Shown here piece after piece: positions 1-12,620 of a DNA stretch of 64,000 nucleotides. Position 1 is the first letter of the stretch; each line of letters begins with the position of its first letter. Location: NCBI GenBank assembly GCA_037576215.1, contig JBANDB010000006.1:5518001-5582000 (forward strand). Direction: 5' to 3'. A program made the position numbers and the translations under genes. The DNA comes from Armillaria gallica. Taxonomy: Eukaryota > Basidiomycota > Agaricomycetes > Agaricales > Physalacriaceae. The notes under the pieces are model-generated. The model had not been told where the DNA came from. It saw only the letters and a program-made list of their open reading frames with translations, and searched no databases.

Positions 1-3000
1 TGCCAAACCAGGCAGTACATCCTGAAGCTTCATGTGATTCCCGTAGTTTGTCCTCCTCGGTCATAAAGACGGCTCGCCAGGCTGGTTCCGTCATCATCAT
101 GGTCCACCGCGTTCATCGTATCATCTCGTCCTCCTACGTCATTGCGTCATTGCGCACCGCGTGCCTACCAGCGCGAAGCGCTCAGACCAGCTGCCCCCCC
201 TACCGGGCTATAAAAGGCGCATTCAGGACACCGCCGTTCTTTCTTCTCTTCCCCCATCATCTCTACCTTTTCTTCCTGGCCCTTTCCCTCGTCGCCGCGT
301 CCTCTGTAACATCATATATGCGTCCGGAGTGCCTGTCAATTATTAACAGTACGCCATCAGCTTCATAGGCCTCGTTCAGCCTCTTTCCTACTTGAATATT
401 ATCCATCTCACTTGGCATGCAGATCTCCGATGTGCGATCGGTGACTGCCGCCTCTATCTTATTTACCTCTTTCAAAGGACGTCGCTGAGGAATTCAATGA
501 GAACAAGAATAGGAATGCTCTCAAGGATCTAATCTACATCTTAAACCCCTCCTCCACCATGGTCCACGCTGAGGCTCTGGGTATTGTTGTCGACTTCTCT
601 GATGCTTAGGTCGAGGGTGAATAAATATGGGCGGTGAGAGTCATGCACGCCAGGCTGTACGTTTTTTATGCTTTTTATCTCGCCTTCTGACTCTAACGCA
701 GGTACGCGGTCTCCGTGGACGCGATGGCGAAAGTCCTATCAAGGCAGTAATAACCGCAGTCTCTATTCTGATTTCTCCTACTACTCGAGACGAAACTGGC
801 GACCGCTGCAACACTGCACTGCTCACGAAGGTTTTTTTTTTCTTTCGAAATGCTGGATAGCAGTTGAAGCGCCTGTGAGCATTCTCCTCTGCCCTTTTTG
901 ATATGCTGTTCACAGCTATGCAGGTGTCGGCGGATTTAATGCAGCCCTGGTGACAACATCTAGTACGGCAAGGAAGAACTCTGGGATCCCTGTCGAAGAA
1001 GCACTCAAGGACACCAAATGCAGAGGGACCTCACCATCCAAATCTTTCATGCTTTCCTCCATCACTGGCCTACGGTCTCAGCTTTGCGCCAACGGACAAG
1101 ACGTGAAAGGTGTAGAAGAAGGTGAATTGCATGTATCTACTCACCTCTCATGCTCATTGTTCCGGTAGTACCGACCATTGAAAACGTCAAGATCAATCTT
1201 GAAGGTCTCCTAGCTTTTACTACTCATTTCATCATCAGCTTAAAGGTGCGTGTAATACCTGTTGTACACAGGGTCATCATGGTCACGCGGCTGCTCATAT
1301 AAGCTTCCGCAACCAGCCAAATTCTTACTTGTACAACGCCATCTTGGACGATATCTCTTCAACATGAGTTATGTTCTTTATAAAACAAAGGTGATTACCC
1401 CTTCTATCTATAATTTCTTGCTGACATGTCCGCTTAGTCTGTCGGTGACGTGACGGAGCATACTACACATTCGGTCACGAACCTGATTTCCTGCAAGATA
1501 AGATCGGGGAGATATTCTCATCGATTTTGACGGTGGAACGTTAACATAAAGAAAGGGCACGCTTGGTGAAGAAAACGTTATAGTGATACTCCTCGATGAC
1601 ATCGCACTCCGACTCGAGTGAGGCCTCTTATATAATCAAGGCAAGTATTTTGAGTGACGTATCATAGGAGAGAGAAGCTGCCGGAGGCCCAGAAGGAAGG
1701 ACTTTGGGAGGGGCAAGAAGCAGCCAGACCTAACGCGATTCCCGTGCCTATGCGCGATGCGCATCCTGATTGAGGCAAGCGAAACCAAAACGGTATCTGT
1801 CACATTGACACACGAGTTCAAACTTCGAAATATACTCGTGTACGCAGAATCAAGACGCGGGTCGAGTCTTCCACATTACCTGATGCGAGCAGAGAGATTA
1901 TTCAGATTAGAAGCTCAGTAAGAAGCTGCCCGTCCTTCTTGACTCCTCATGTTGTATTGATAGGATGCTCTCGTCGCGTCGCCACAATTCCATGCCCATA
2001 CTGCGGGTTAATACCATCCCGTTCTTTGAGTGAGTTTTCGTTCTCGGATTGCGCACAGTAAACTTCAACCAAACAGAGGAATAGAAGACACCCACCCTCA
2101 CAATGTAGTACCAAATTGTGAGTGAATAGTCTTTCGCTGTCCAGCAAATGTACCCAAATGAAAACCAGGGTGTATTCGTATCGAGGTGATTACCAGTTCA
2201 AGCATTGCTACCTGAGAGCTCGAGTCAGTTTTATGGGAACGCGAAAGAGCTGAATGTGGCTTCTAAATTATGAAATAGGCGATGCCGTAAGCAAAGGAAA
2301 GAGAAGCCGCCGGAAATCAAGAAACATTCAAGCCTCGAGAGCACGGATTGGCGAATGTAATGCTTGGCGGAATTATTCGGCTACCGTGCGAAGAGTACAT
2401 CTTCGAACAGGCGTTGTCGTTGGAACTGGCGATGACCCTGCCTATCAATCGCGAAGTTCAGTCATCACTGCATTGCGATGCTTTTGCTGGGGTTCGTCAA
2501 TGTACACAAGTGCAAAGACGTACTCGCGCGCGCCTACGCGATGAAGGAAGCAAGAAACAAATTCAAGGGTGTCTTCAACGTTTCCCGACACGAGCACCTT
2601 TGTTGTCATATTAGACGTTGGAGAAGAAATGTGGCAAATGGACGCATTTGACCAGAACAGCGAGCTTAAGGCTTGAGCGCTACCTTGACATCAAGAGTAT
2701 GATGGAAGAAGATGTGGAGCGGTTCTCGTAGAGGTATTTGTTATATCACTGTTTAGAGTTGACGAGGAGGAGGTGTGGCGATCCGTAGTATGCAGAATTG
2801 ATGGTCGTGAAAACACCGAGGTGGGCTGACCGCAAGTCGTGGCTGCGAAGTGTGGAGTTATATTTTCTGGTGTTCTGGTATCGGTGTTCATGCCAAAGTA
2901 CAGTGGGCAGTACTGCGAATAGGTAAAGTTATTAACTTTGATACTGCGGCTGTTGTACTTAAAATATGTTGTTAGGGCAGTTTGGGGTAAGTGCAGGATG

Positions 3001-3830
3001 ATTGCCGTACTTCGGTGTAGATTAAACAGTACCGTTGGTGAGAGATGTACAAATGTAGCACCCTTGGCATGGCAGCCCTCCAGTTATCCCTACCGAGGGT
3101 CGTACGCCTCATTCCACCTGACGCCCTACCCGACTCGTACGGGGATACAGGGTGCGGCGGTGGGTAGAGACTGGCGGGAGCATCGAATCTTATGTCGGAA
3201 AGGTGGGTGGCTCTTAGCGTACTGCGCCGGAGAACATGCTAGGTTATTTAAGAGCTAAGGGAACGAGAAGAACAATGAAGGGAGTATATTTGGTGATGCG
3301 ATTAGCGTAATGATGGAGTCTATTTACTCACGAAGATGCTTATGTTTCTCGATCCGATAAAAGTTGGAATGAGTAGCCGGAGGAGGAGATCATGACGTGA
3401 TGAAAAAGGTGGCTTGGAAGCAGTGCCATACGGTCGTCAGTGAAGCAAGTTTCCTCAACGACGAAAAGTCGACAGTGGTCCCATCACGATTCACGAACAC
3501 GAAGCATGAATCTGATAATTACATGATACGATAACGAAATCGGGATATCAAAGGACCGTCGAGTGGGAGGACAGGTAGAATGCAAGGAATCCCGGGTTGC
3601 TGTCGTCGGGGGACGGGAGCAGTAAGGCAATGAACGATACACTTAATCTGTTATATCCGTGGGTACGGCCAAAATCACACCAGTTACGCCACAATTTGAA
3701 AGCGGGAAAAGGCATGGACGAGAAGAGGCATTATTGAGAATGAATGATGGGAGGTGATGCACGGAGATGGAAGGTACAAGTATAGGGGCAGTGACACGGA
3801 AATGACGTCATATAGCTACGAAATATTACT
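1..3830. other. Gene-poor stretch, no supportable gene
   Basis: No reading frame here can be chained across plausible introns into a recognised protein. A canonical TATA box (TATAAAAG, 209-216) followed by a pyrimidine-rich tract suggests a promoter, but the first well-placed ATG after it (about 559, context CACCATGG) opens only a 17-codon frame. Scattered short coding-looking patches around 930-1160, 1260-1350 and 2340-2600 are interrupted by stops. They are read as decayed sequence rather than as genes. Confidence 0.5.
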
Positions 3831-3888
3831 AGCGTAGTGAGCAGCAACACTCGGATCCCACGGCCTAGTACCCACCTTGCTTCCTGCC

Positions 3889-5717
3889 ATGGCGGTCGCT
3901 GCGATGGACGTTCCCGAGCTCATATATCCAGGCGACGTGTCAACCCCCTCGACGTCGTCCCACTCCCACGAGCTTGTCACGCCCTCGACACCCTACCCTG
4001 CCCCCAGGCCGCCCAGGAACAAGCTAAGAAAACCGCCGCCGACTGGACCACCTTTTCCCTTCGTGTCAGACATGCCCCCTTCATTTTCGCATTTCCCATA
4101 CTCGTCCTCTTTAATGAGCACGAGGCGGCAGAGGGGTCCAGTGTCGAGTCCTAGCGCTAGTACGTCGTCTGCTCCCAGCACCCTGACTTCGCGGCCGGAG
4201 ACGGTGACCTCGTATAGTAATACGTCGACGACGCCGCTATTGCGACCAAAACGGACAGCGTCGATGCCGTCGCGAAAATTGACGAAGCAAAGGCCGGCTG
4301 AACCATCGACGGTCCCCACCCCCCCGAAGCGACGGGCGACGCTTTCTTTCAGTATTCGGAGGCGTAAGGCATCGCAGACCCCGCCCCCATCTAGCTTCTC
4401 AGCAGCCAAACTTGTACAGCATGCTCCCGCTCTTTCTCCCGTGAGTCTACTCCACCCCTGCTCCAATCAATCAATTCATGTGCGCTATAGAGACGAGGCA
4501 TGTTTACCGTGGGCTCGGATGATGAAGAGCAAGAAGCTTTTCCACCCAGTCCCCGACCCCCCCTCGTTCGCAGAAGTGCTTACATCTCTTCCTCCTCTGG
4601 TTGCTTCTCAGAAGACGATGAGGAAGATGAGCTTGAACTCAAACGCCGGCGCAGGTGGACGCTTATGACTGACGATGCCATCACGGACGAGGCATTTGCA
4701 GAAACTGTATTCAGCCTCACTCGGTGCACAAGCTTCGAATACGAGTCGTATGCCAATGACGATGAAACAGATACAACATGTAATGCCAGTGTACCGGAAC
4801 GAAGGTCCAGTTTGATGGCATTGTTTACGACAAGAGACCTTCTGAGGACCGAGAGACGTTATCTCAACCACCTATACGAGTTTCTGCGTTCATCACCACA
4901 TTCATACGGGGAGGAAGAAGGCGTACCATGGCCATCACACCCCTCGCCAATGCTCATGCATACCCGGCTGATCGCACTTATCGACGTTTCTCAAGCTCTC
5001 CTCGGAGCTATGGAATCTGATCCGTCGGTTGCCGGAATAGCGGGTGCGTTCGTAGCGATGGAGGAAGAGATGGGAGACGCGCTCAGTGGGTGGTGTGCCG
5101 TAGTGGGCGGCTGGTTCGACGACGGAATAGAAGTCAGGAGGCAGAGGCGTTTGTCAAAAGGTCATAGGGGAACCGAGAAAGACTTGCCGATGTTGCCGAA
5201 TTCGACTACGGAGAACAACAAACCCAAAAGAAGTTCGACAATGCTGTCACTGGCGTCGAGAGAAGTTTGGCGCAACTCTACATCTAGCGATCCATCTTCC
5301 AGGAGCACCTCGGTTTCAACGACCCCGAAACGGAGCTCGACGCTACCTACATCTGTGTCCTTACTACCTTCCCCTAGAAGCCTGTCTGTATCTTCAAGGA
5401 TGAAGGGAACATGGCGAAAATCCCTTCCCACACTTCCAGCTTGGTCTAGTAAAAATGCTCAGACACTTAGGGGTCGGGGTATCCTCCCAGTGCAGAGGGT
5501 TACACGTTATGCATTATTTTACAGAGGTTTGTCGGCTTGATTTGTTTTTGTGTTCTTGGTACTGAGTTGACGTACAGATCTATTGAAACATACAGAAGGG
5601 TCTTCTCCTTCGAGAGGAGTGGTAGAAGAGGCTGTCGCAGTCGCAGATAGGATTGCTAAGCGATGCGACGATGCCCAAGGTAATGAACGGTTGGTGGTGG
5701 GCACGACGAGATTATGA
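3889..5717 (+). CDS. Rho guanine nucleotide exchange factor (DH domain protein)
   Basis: Exons 3889-4440, 4491-5526 and 5578-5717 join in frame into about 575 residues; the ATG sits in a strong context (GCCATGG). Residues 1-184 are Pro/Ser/Thr-rich and basic, with many potential phosphosites. An acidic stretch follows. A Dbl-homology domain starts near 'LFTTRDLLRTERRYLNHLYE' and ends with the signature conserved-region-3 helix 'ILPVQRVTRYALFYRDLLKH', which is created precisely by removing the 51-nt intron at 5527-5577. DH domains load GTP onto Rho/Rac/Cdc42 GTPases, so a role in polarity or actin control is inferred. A serine-rich insertion splits the DH domain, and no PH domain follows: the protein stops about 45 residues after CR3. 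No neighbour shares an obvious function. Confidence 0.85.
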
Positions 5718-6882
5718 ACGACAATAGATCTATCTTCTTCATTTGGTTGTACTGCTAGCTTTTCTTGGTTTTCCATTCGCACTTCGCTTTTCACTTTTGC
5801 TAACGTTTAATACCCCGTTATTGTATACTTATAAATGTCACTAACGATACACAACATCTTGCAACACCACACATTGATAACGAAGATTTGCGGGATCTCG
5901 TCAGTGGGACAGAACGTGCGACGGGGAACTTGGAGGATGGATTCCTATATAGTTAGTGTCGGGGGGAAAGAACTCGGCTTGACGAATGGTCGGGTTACAG
6001 GGGATCCTGAGGCACGAGATGAGTAAAAGCTGCGCAAAAGGTAACGTAACATGGAATAAGGTGCGGCATGGGCAAATGGGTAAAGATCTCTCCAGTTGAG
6101 CCGCGAACGTGGGCACGGGCAAGAAACAAGTGGAGCTTGCGTGGTGATATGATCTCGACAGGACGAGGGAAGCTTCATGGTGAAGGTGAAATGGCGTTGT
6201 ATTGCGATATTGACCGGAGTGGGGAGAGTTGCGAGATCGTGTCGGACGAATACGAAGCTGTTCTGTGTGCCTTCCTTGACATTGATCATAGATACCTGGT
6301 TGGTAAACGAATCCGAGAGTCATCGACCCTGATCCAAGTTACACTCTCACTTAGGTTGTCAGTCTGTACAGGGGAAAGGATTATTTGATGTTATTAAATA
6401 GAGATATTTTCAGACCTAAATCCGATAGGTGAGTATATTGTGGAGCCGTCAACGTAAATCTTGAATGTCAAAGAAAGAAATCAGAGGCGCTATGCTGTGT
6501 CACAACAGGTCACAACCCGAAGTCAGCTACGCTGGTACGCCGTACCATTGGCTTCTGACCTAGTTCATGGTTAAACAGAGACCCGACATGCTATATGGAA
6601 GCTAAGAGCGCTTGATGCAATAGGTCATGGGGATGGGGTTGGCCCATCGAATCATATTTGAAAACTAAAAGGGAGACATACATTGGATTCGGCCTAGAGA
6701 TTCCCTTGAACGTTGAGCTTATATTGAAGAAACGGCTGCTTTGTATTCTTCTTCAGTGTCGACAGAAAAACGCCTCCATGCTGATGTCATTGTTGAATCT
6801 TATATATGAGCAAAAAAGATAGAAACGGTTCAGATAAATGGGAGAAAAACCTTGATACAGGTTTCTTGTTTTGTTAAGAATC
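5718..6882. other. Intergenic, nothing recognised
   Basis: Both strands carry open frames up to 140 codons (for example 5901-6323 minus), but their composition and lack of motifs or splice continuity argue against coding. The stretch is the tail-to-tail region between the RhoGEF gene (+) and SDR1 (-), so it should mainly hold 3' ends. Confidence 0.4.
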
Positions 6883-8023
6883 TTAGATACCAGCACCTCC
6901 AGTAACTTCCAATGTGTGACCTGAAACATAAGATGCGAGCGATGATGCCAAGCTGCAAATGCTAAGAGACCCATTGGAACGAGGACATGGGAGTACTCAC
7001 AATAACATGGCGGCGGCGGCTTCATCCGGTGTCCCTCCACGGCGAAGGGGAATGAGGGGATATTCCTCGGGAGACGAAGATCCCTTAGCCCCGGGTACAC
7101 CCAATGCGACTTTCTTTCCATCAATCTCTATCGTCGCCCCAGCTTCCTTTGCAGCCGTCAGCCTAGGACATATCCATGTCAGCAAGAGGTGCCTTCTGCG
7201 AAGTATGTAACACGCACCTCGTATGTACTAAACCGAACGCAATGGTATTCGCGCGCACACCAAACGGACCCCACTCCTTCGCAATCGTCTTGGTGAGACC
7301 AATTACAGCAGATTTGGCTGCAGCATAATTCGCCTGGCCGACGTTCCCGTGGAGGCCAGTAGTGGAGGAGACGTTGATTACGGAGCGGTTTTCCGTGGAC
7401 CCCTGAGATTGGAAGTTAGATGTTGGGAAGTAAAGAATTGGCGTCCTACTTACTTTCACTCGGAAGTAGGGTGCTGCTTGCCTCACCAACCTAAAAGGCG
7501 CTCGAACATGAATCTTGAGTATCACGTCAAAAGCCTCATCGGGAGTTGTATGAAGCATCTTGTCAAATGTGAAGCCAGCGTTGTTGATGATGTGGTTGAT
7601 TTTTCCGAATGACCTTGATCAGAAATGAGTCACACCATTCAAGACTCAAATCAAAACCGACACATACTTGACTGTAGCATCGACGATCTTTTTCGGAAAG
7701 TCATCTGCGCCGACGTCGCCTGCTACCGAGAGGACGTTCCCGGGACCTGCGAGTGCTTCGATTTCGGAGGCCACGGATATGAGCTTTGTGGCATCGATAT
7801 CACTGATGACGACTTTGGCACCCTCCTTGGCAAACAGTAGTGCAGCGCTACGTCCGATGCCTTGGCCAGCGCCTGGAAGTTTGATTAAGGTAAGCTGTGG
7901 ATAATAATAGATGCAGGGAAGCTCCCTACCAGTGATGATGGCGACCTCATCTGCCAAGAGACCTCTACTGTGAGAGTTGCTGAGGTGGCTTGAGATTTGG
8001 GAAAGACGGTTGTTTGAAGCCAT
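6883..8023 (-). CDS. Short-chain dehydrogenase/reductase, FabG-like (SDR1)
   Basis: Six exons on the minus strand (8023-7930, 7872-7668, 7613-7454, 7402-7218, 7162-7001, 6952-6883) join in frame into 291 residues, all with GT-AG introns of 48-57 nt. Classical SDR landmarks appear in order: the cofactor motif TGGAGQGIG, an acidic residue ending beta-2 (ISDID) that usually favours NAD(H), NNAG, a catalytic Ser in NVSS, and the YAAAK catalytic pair. The C-terminus ends in the usual SGHTLEVTGGAGI. The closest functional class from motif style is 3-oxoacyl-ACP reductase-like, but substrate cannot be inferred. It lies in the same region as terpene synthases, a P450 and other SDRs, so a tailoring role in terpenoid metabolism is possible. 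A primary-metabolism role is equally possible. A decayed relative lies at 12.3-12.6 kb. Confidence 0.9.
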
Positions 8024-10448
8024 ATCGTGTGTTCGCTGGCTGTGACAGTGGAGGCCAGAAGGAAGGTGAGACGCCGGGTAGAAGATCGCGAAGATGACCG
8101 GCTCCGGCGATTTGGAAGCCGAAGACGCGCACGGGATAAAAGGACGAGGCGGCCGATGGACCAATTAAGGATGAGCTGGTGTACTCCAGTCTTCTTCTAA
8201 ATCAGTCTGGTGCCGCTGCTTTCTTTCACAAATTGGCAGTTAGCTATCTGCGTCTCCGCCTAAGTTGATTTCGAGGGCAGAGGACTGTTGAGGGGCGGGT
8301 GTTGCTGAATTAAGTACCTAAAAGGCTCAGAGCTAAGCGCACGTTCTGCTTGAATAGGACCGTGGCTCACGTTGTCTGTAATATGTCAGGATGATATGTA
8401 CGACACCAGTGGAAAAACGCGAACCTTTGTACCACCCAGTGCCGATTCACCAGCGAAAAAATTAGAGCTGAACATAATATCAATGCAGTTTAATATGTAT
8501 CCCATGTGTCGCGCAGAGTCCTTTGCCTGGTTCTAAACCCCCTATCCACTGCTGATAGAGAGCAGGTGCCCACACAGCTATTCGCCTCCTGGAAGGGTGG
8601 CGACAAGATATGAGTGGTATATGTTGAGACAGCGCTGCATTTAAGTGTCACGAGCGGATGTAGCAAGCGGAGTGTTGTCGTCGTCGTCGTCGTCGTCGTG
8701 AAAGAATGTGTTTGTTTGTTTGGCACTGCCGCCCTCTTTCACTCCATCACCGACGGCGGCAGCCTGAGGCTTCTTCCACTACCAGATAACTACCACACCG
8801 TGATGGAAAAGGCAGTTCTCCTCGGTGAGTCTGCTCTGCAACTAATTTCATGTGTGGCTGAACACTGGCTTAGTATTATATTCGTCAAGGACGGTAATCT
8901 ACCTAACACTTCCCACTCAGAAAAGATTTTGATCTACCTGTACAACCTGGGGCGGGCTGGGCCAACCTGATTACTTGTCATGATCATCATTAACCAGCGG
9001 CATTGTTGCATTGGGTACCCCAAGGGAAGTTCCGTTGCTTCATTTGAATTTGTGAGCAGCTCCATTTCACCTTACCTTGAATTTACATCTCACATATAGC
9101 TAGCTTCTTCCGACTTTATATAGACCTTCTTATGTTACATACCATCGACACATAACCCGTTTTCACCGCTCTAAAATGCATTTAGGGTCACGCGCGAGAG
9201 TCTTTAATTTCGGTCTTCAGACTCCTTAGGTCCAGAAGGTGTCTGAATACAAGTCATGATTCGGCATCTTGCCTCTTATCGTAAAGCATATGTTAGGTTG
9301 TCAGAGGTATTCCAAGCCGAGGGGTGACATCACTTCTGGTAAGTGACATTTCGCCCATAATTGCATACCTGAACGATCTTCACCAGCATATCCAGTCAAG
9401 CTTCGTTGACATAGAACTAAGTAAAACGCCTAGGACGATGACACTCGTCGTGACTACATGACACGACATGACGTACATCTAACTTTTTTCCCCATCGGTG
9501 ACCGCTATGGTAACCCCTTCGTTGACATGATCCTTGGGGTGCCCGACGGTTTCAATGTGATTACTGTTCCTAGAATGCTGGTGCTACAAACAAGTACTCA
9601 ACACTGTCCCTGTGCGGAGAATTTAGTTTGGACTATAACAGTGTCGGCTCCTCCGCAGTGCGCCCAGAAAATTTCTTCCGGATGTTTTTATACGCAATAA
9701 CAGCAGTCAACTGCAGGTAGATCCCAAATCTACAAAGCGAATCTAGAGTTCCCATCGGAAAAACCGATCTGATCCTAGATCATGGACGTTCGTCTACTTA
9801 CTTCGTCTGGATTTGGCGTCCTCGCCGAATAAATCTTGTATATATAACACTCACTGGTATAAATCGATCCCTCAAGCAATTGGTCTATCTACTACTACGC
9901 GTACCAAACATTGCTGGACCGTACTGTGTCAGGAGATCCTAGCTTGGACGCCCACTCTTTCAAGTCTTAGTCGTGCTTCCGTTCCTGTTCTGTCGTATCA
10001 ATATCTTCATGCGAATGACTCATATCGGCTGTTGCGCGGAAACCTTATAGTCTCTGGCGCTTGCATACAGAAACCGAAGGTCGTCTCTCAAGTTCGTGGC
10101 ACTACGAACGCTCTTGAATCACTCGGACACTGCCAACCTACCCTCCGTTCCTAACTCGAAACTCGAAACTCATTGCTCCCTGGAAGCAGACCGCAGGGGA
10201 TACTTTATGAACATTGAACTCTACTCGATTCGCTGCGCAATTGTACCACAACCTTCACGGCACCGATATCAAATATTCAGTGTTTTCCTCGCCATGTTCG
10301 TAACCTATCCTAACGGCGATGGCGATACCATAGCTGATATACCTGCCTTTTTTAAAAAGAGCGGATTGATGTTCACCCGACTCACACAACAGCGGCGTCA
10401 TTTTCCCCTACGGCAACCAGTCACTCAATTCATAAGATAATTAAGCAT
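8024..10448. other. Intergenic with (CGT)n microsatellite
   Basis: This contains a short (TCG/CGT)n tract at about 8677-8700 and AT-rich unique sequence. Frames such as 9458-9700, 9813-10154 and 10096-10440 on the plus strand show no motif, no signal peptide and no splice continuity, so they are not called. The divergent promoter of SDR1 should lie just above 8023. Confidence 0.4.
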
Positions 10449-11564
10449 TCAAGGATTGACTAATGCTAGTCCACCATCGACGCTCAAAATCGCTCCGTTT
10501 GTATAGTCCGACACGGCCAGGTAGATCGCAGTCATCCCCATTTCCACATCACTAGCAACTGGAATCAGTGTCCAATCTAATCCAAATACTTAACATACTC
10601 ACGTCCCTTGCCTCCTGGCGGGTATCGGCGCGACCAACCCAGGTATGGGCTTCGTCTTAATCATTTCCAACAACTCAGGGCTAACCAACTGCGACGCAAA
10701 CATACCAGGCTCCAACGCATTCACCCGAATCGGGACGTCTCTCCCAGCAAAACTCATCGCCAGAACGAGGGTAAGCTTTTCCAGGGCAGCTTTCGTCGTG
10801 CCATACGCGATCTATACCAAGTTAACTCCGCTGTTTCAGAAAGGGTAACAAATCAGGGTACACACACACGACAGGGGCCCCATATCGTTCAGCTTAGCAG
10901 CCGCGCTGCTGATGTTGATGACGCTAGAGGTGCCTTGATGACGGGAATGCGCTCCTTTGACGAGGAGGGATTGGAAGGCGCGTATAACGAAGAACGGCGC
11001 GATCGTGTTCAGTGCGAACATATCTTCCCAGTTCTGGACTGTTTCGGATTCTAAAGGATCATTCACCGCGTTTTTTTTCGCGATGAAGTCAGGGTCGCGA
11101 AGGGAGGTGGCAAATCCGGCGCTACAAAGGAGATTGGTGTACGGAGGAGGGCATCAAACGTGTCATGGACGAACTTGTTGACTAGGATATCGAGCTTGTC
11201 GTCGATTCCTTCGATGTGCTTTGCACCGGCCTTAACACTTTCTTCATCTGTCACATCCATCTGAAGTCTATGTGCGCAGTGTTAGCGATGAATACCTGGG
11301 AGAAAGGATGGTCACTGACGGGACAATGGACCCTGGGACGCCCGTAATAGACGCGGCAGCTTTCTCTAGCACGTCCAGCCTTCGTCCGGTGATGTATACT
11401 TTGGCTCCGTCTGTGGCGAAGGCTTTAGCGATGGCAAGTCCTCTGTCGAAGAGTCAGTCATTCGTAATCAAGAATCCGGAGACTTACATCCCCGTCCCTC
11501 CACCTGTAACAAGACCTACTCGTCCAAACAGCGACATCACCGTAGCGATACTGAGATCTGCCAT
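10449..11564 (-). CDS. Short-chain dehydrogenase/reductase (SDR2), intact member of an expanded family
   Basis: Exons 11564-11488, 11442-11320, 11267-11175, 11121-10866, 10811-10603 and 10551-10449 join in frame into 286 residues. Classical SDR motifs are complete: TGGGTGIG near residue 20 (the Ile codon is formed across the first intron), TGRR at the end of beta-2 (a basic residue that usually means NADP(H)), DVTD, NNAG, NISS with the catalytic Ser, and YGTTK with Tyr/Lys. The C-terminus ends DYTNGAILSVDGGLALVNP. It is the undamaged reference for at least five damaged copies in this window (18.2-19.0, 34.3-34.6, 34.9-35.1, 35.2-36.3 and 40.2-40.5 kb), several next to the P450 copies. That association suggests, but does not prove, a role in oxidising or reducing a terpenoid alcohol or ketone. 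An upstream in-frame ATG would lengthen the N-terminus to 11762; 11564 fits the family better. Confidence 0.9.
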
Positions 11565-12284
11565 ATTTGCAATGGTGAATGGTTTCTCGATACGGCTTCT
11601 TTTGAATGCAGCAGCGGCAACGTCGTCGCTCTCGTCGCTCTTATTCAGCGACGGTGGTGGATGGTGGGTCGACCCTGCAAGACAGTCACCATTTGTAGCG
11701 TGACAAAAGCTCTCGTGCTCCTCGTCAATGTTACCCCTTGAAGGTTTTGAGCGGCTTTTCACCGGGCTTGAATGTTTGTCATGTCAGGAAAAGAACATTC
11801 AAATCTAGAATAATTATTCATGTTCTTCCACGCATGTCGTACTCATATGAAATGGGCATCCGACTTGTCTGTTTGGTGGTCTGTGAGCACCTTGCTTCTC
11901 GATCGACGCTGCTTTTTCTTTCGTTCGAGCGTTTCGATAGTTTGCTTCATTCTATAAACTTCGGAATGAACGAACAAAAATGCGACCTACGGGCCAAGTT
12001 CAGCATGGCTCCAAAGTATTATATCATCTACAGACCATGTTTCCTCTACTGAAAAATTGCACAATTGAAGATCACCACACCACCGCCCTCGCCCCCGTCA
12101 TGGAAAACCGGTACACTCAAAGTGGAGCTCCCGACTGGATGGATAACTGGAGACGTCCGCGCTAAGGAGATTCTGGAAGAATTCCCCCGCAGCTGTGGTC
12201 TCGGGCGCGCCTCAATGTTAATTATTAGCCTGCCTAGTACGAAGAACACATCAACATAAAGCCTCTCGCGAACCGAATGGTTAG
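11565..12284. other. SDR2 upstream region, nothing else recognised
   Basis: Promoter-side sequence of SDR2. No second gene, tRNA or long repeat is visible. Confidence 0.4.
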
Positions 12285-12620
12285 TACCTTGTATGCACCA
12301 ATCTGACTACAAAAGAATTCACGCTCAACCTCATCCCTTTGCCAGAATCGTTTTGGTGAACAGCAGACTTGGCTGAGGCCTGGCGAGCGTTTCCGTAGAG
12401 GAGACATTGATTATAGAGGGCCGACGTCACCCTCGACTGAAAGGACGCTCCTGGACCTCCGGGTGCCTCGATTTCGCAAAGAGTGTCGAAGCGTTGCGAC
12501 CCGTACTTTATAACAATCGGCGCCTGTAAGATCGATTCAGGTTAGCTGCGAACAATGATTAATTCAGGAAAATTTCCCACTAGTGGTGAATGTGAGCAAT
12601 ATGAGTGAGGAGATGGCGAG
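12285..12620 (-). pseudogene. Decayed SDR1-like fragment
   Basis: Stretches such as CAGACTTGGCTGAGGCCTGG, GAGGAGACATTGATTATAGAG and the intron-side CTGTAAGATCGATTCAGGTTAG align in the same order with SDR1 (YAAAK region, NVSS region and first intron; compare 7310-7390 and 7735-7900). Large deletions and many substitutions separate them. The order and strand match SDR1, so this is an old tandem copy rather than chance similarity. No frame is open through it. Confidence 0.6.

Noticed and set aside
560..1620. Possible decayed gene after the TATA box at 209
   Set aside because: Short coding-like patches cannot be joined or assigned to a family; not enough to call a pseudogene.
3993..4466. 157-codon minus frame opposite the RhoGEF N-terminus
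   Set aside because: Shadow of the Pro/Ser-rich plus-strand exon, whose splice chain leads to a real DH domain.
5901..6323. 140-codon minus frame
   Set aside because: No domain or partner exons; irregular codon composition.
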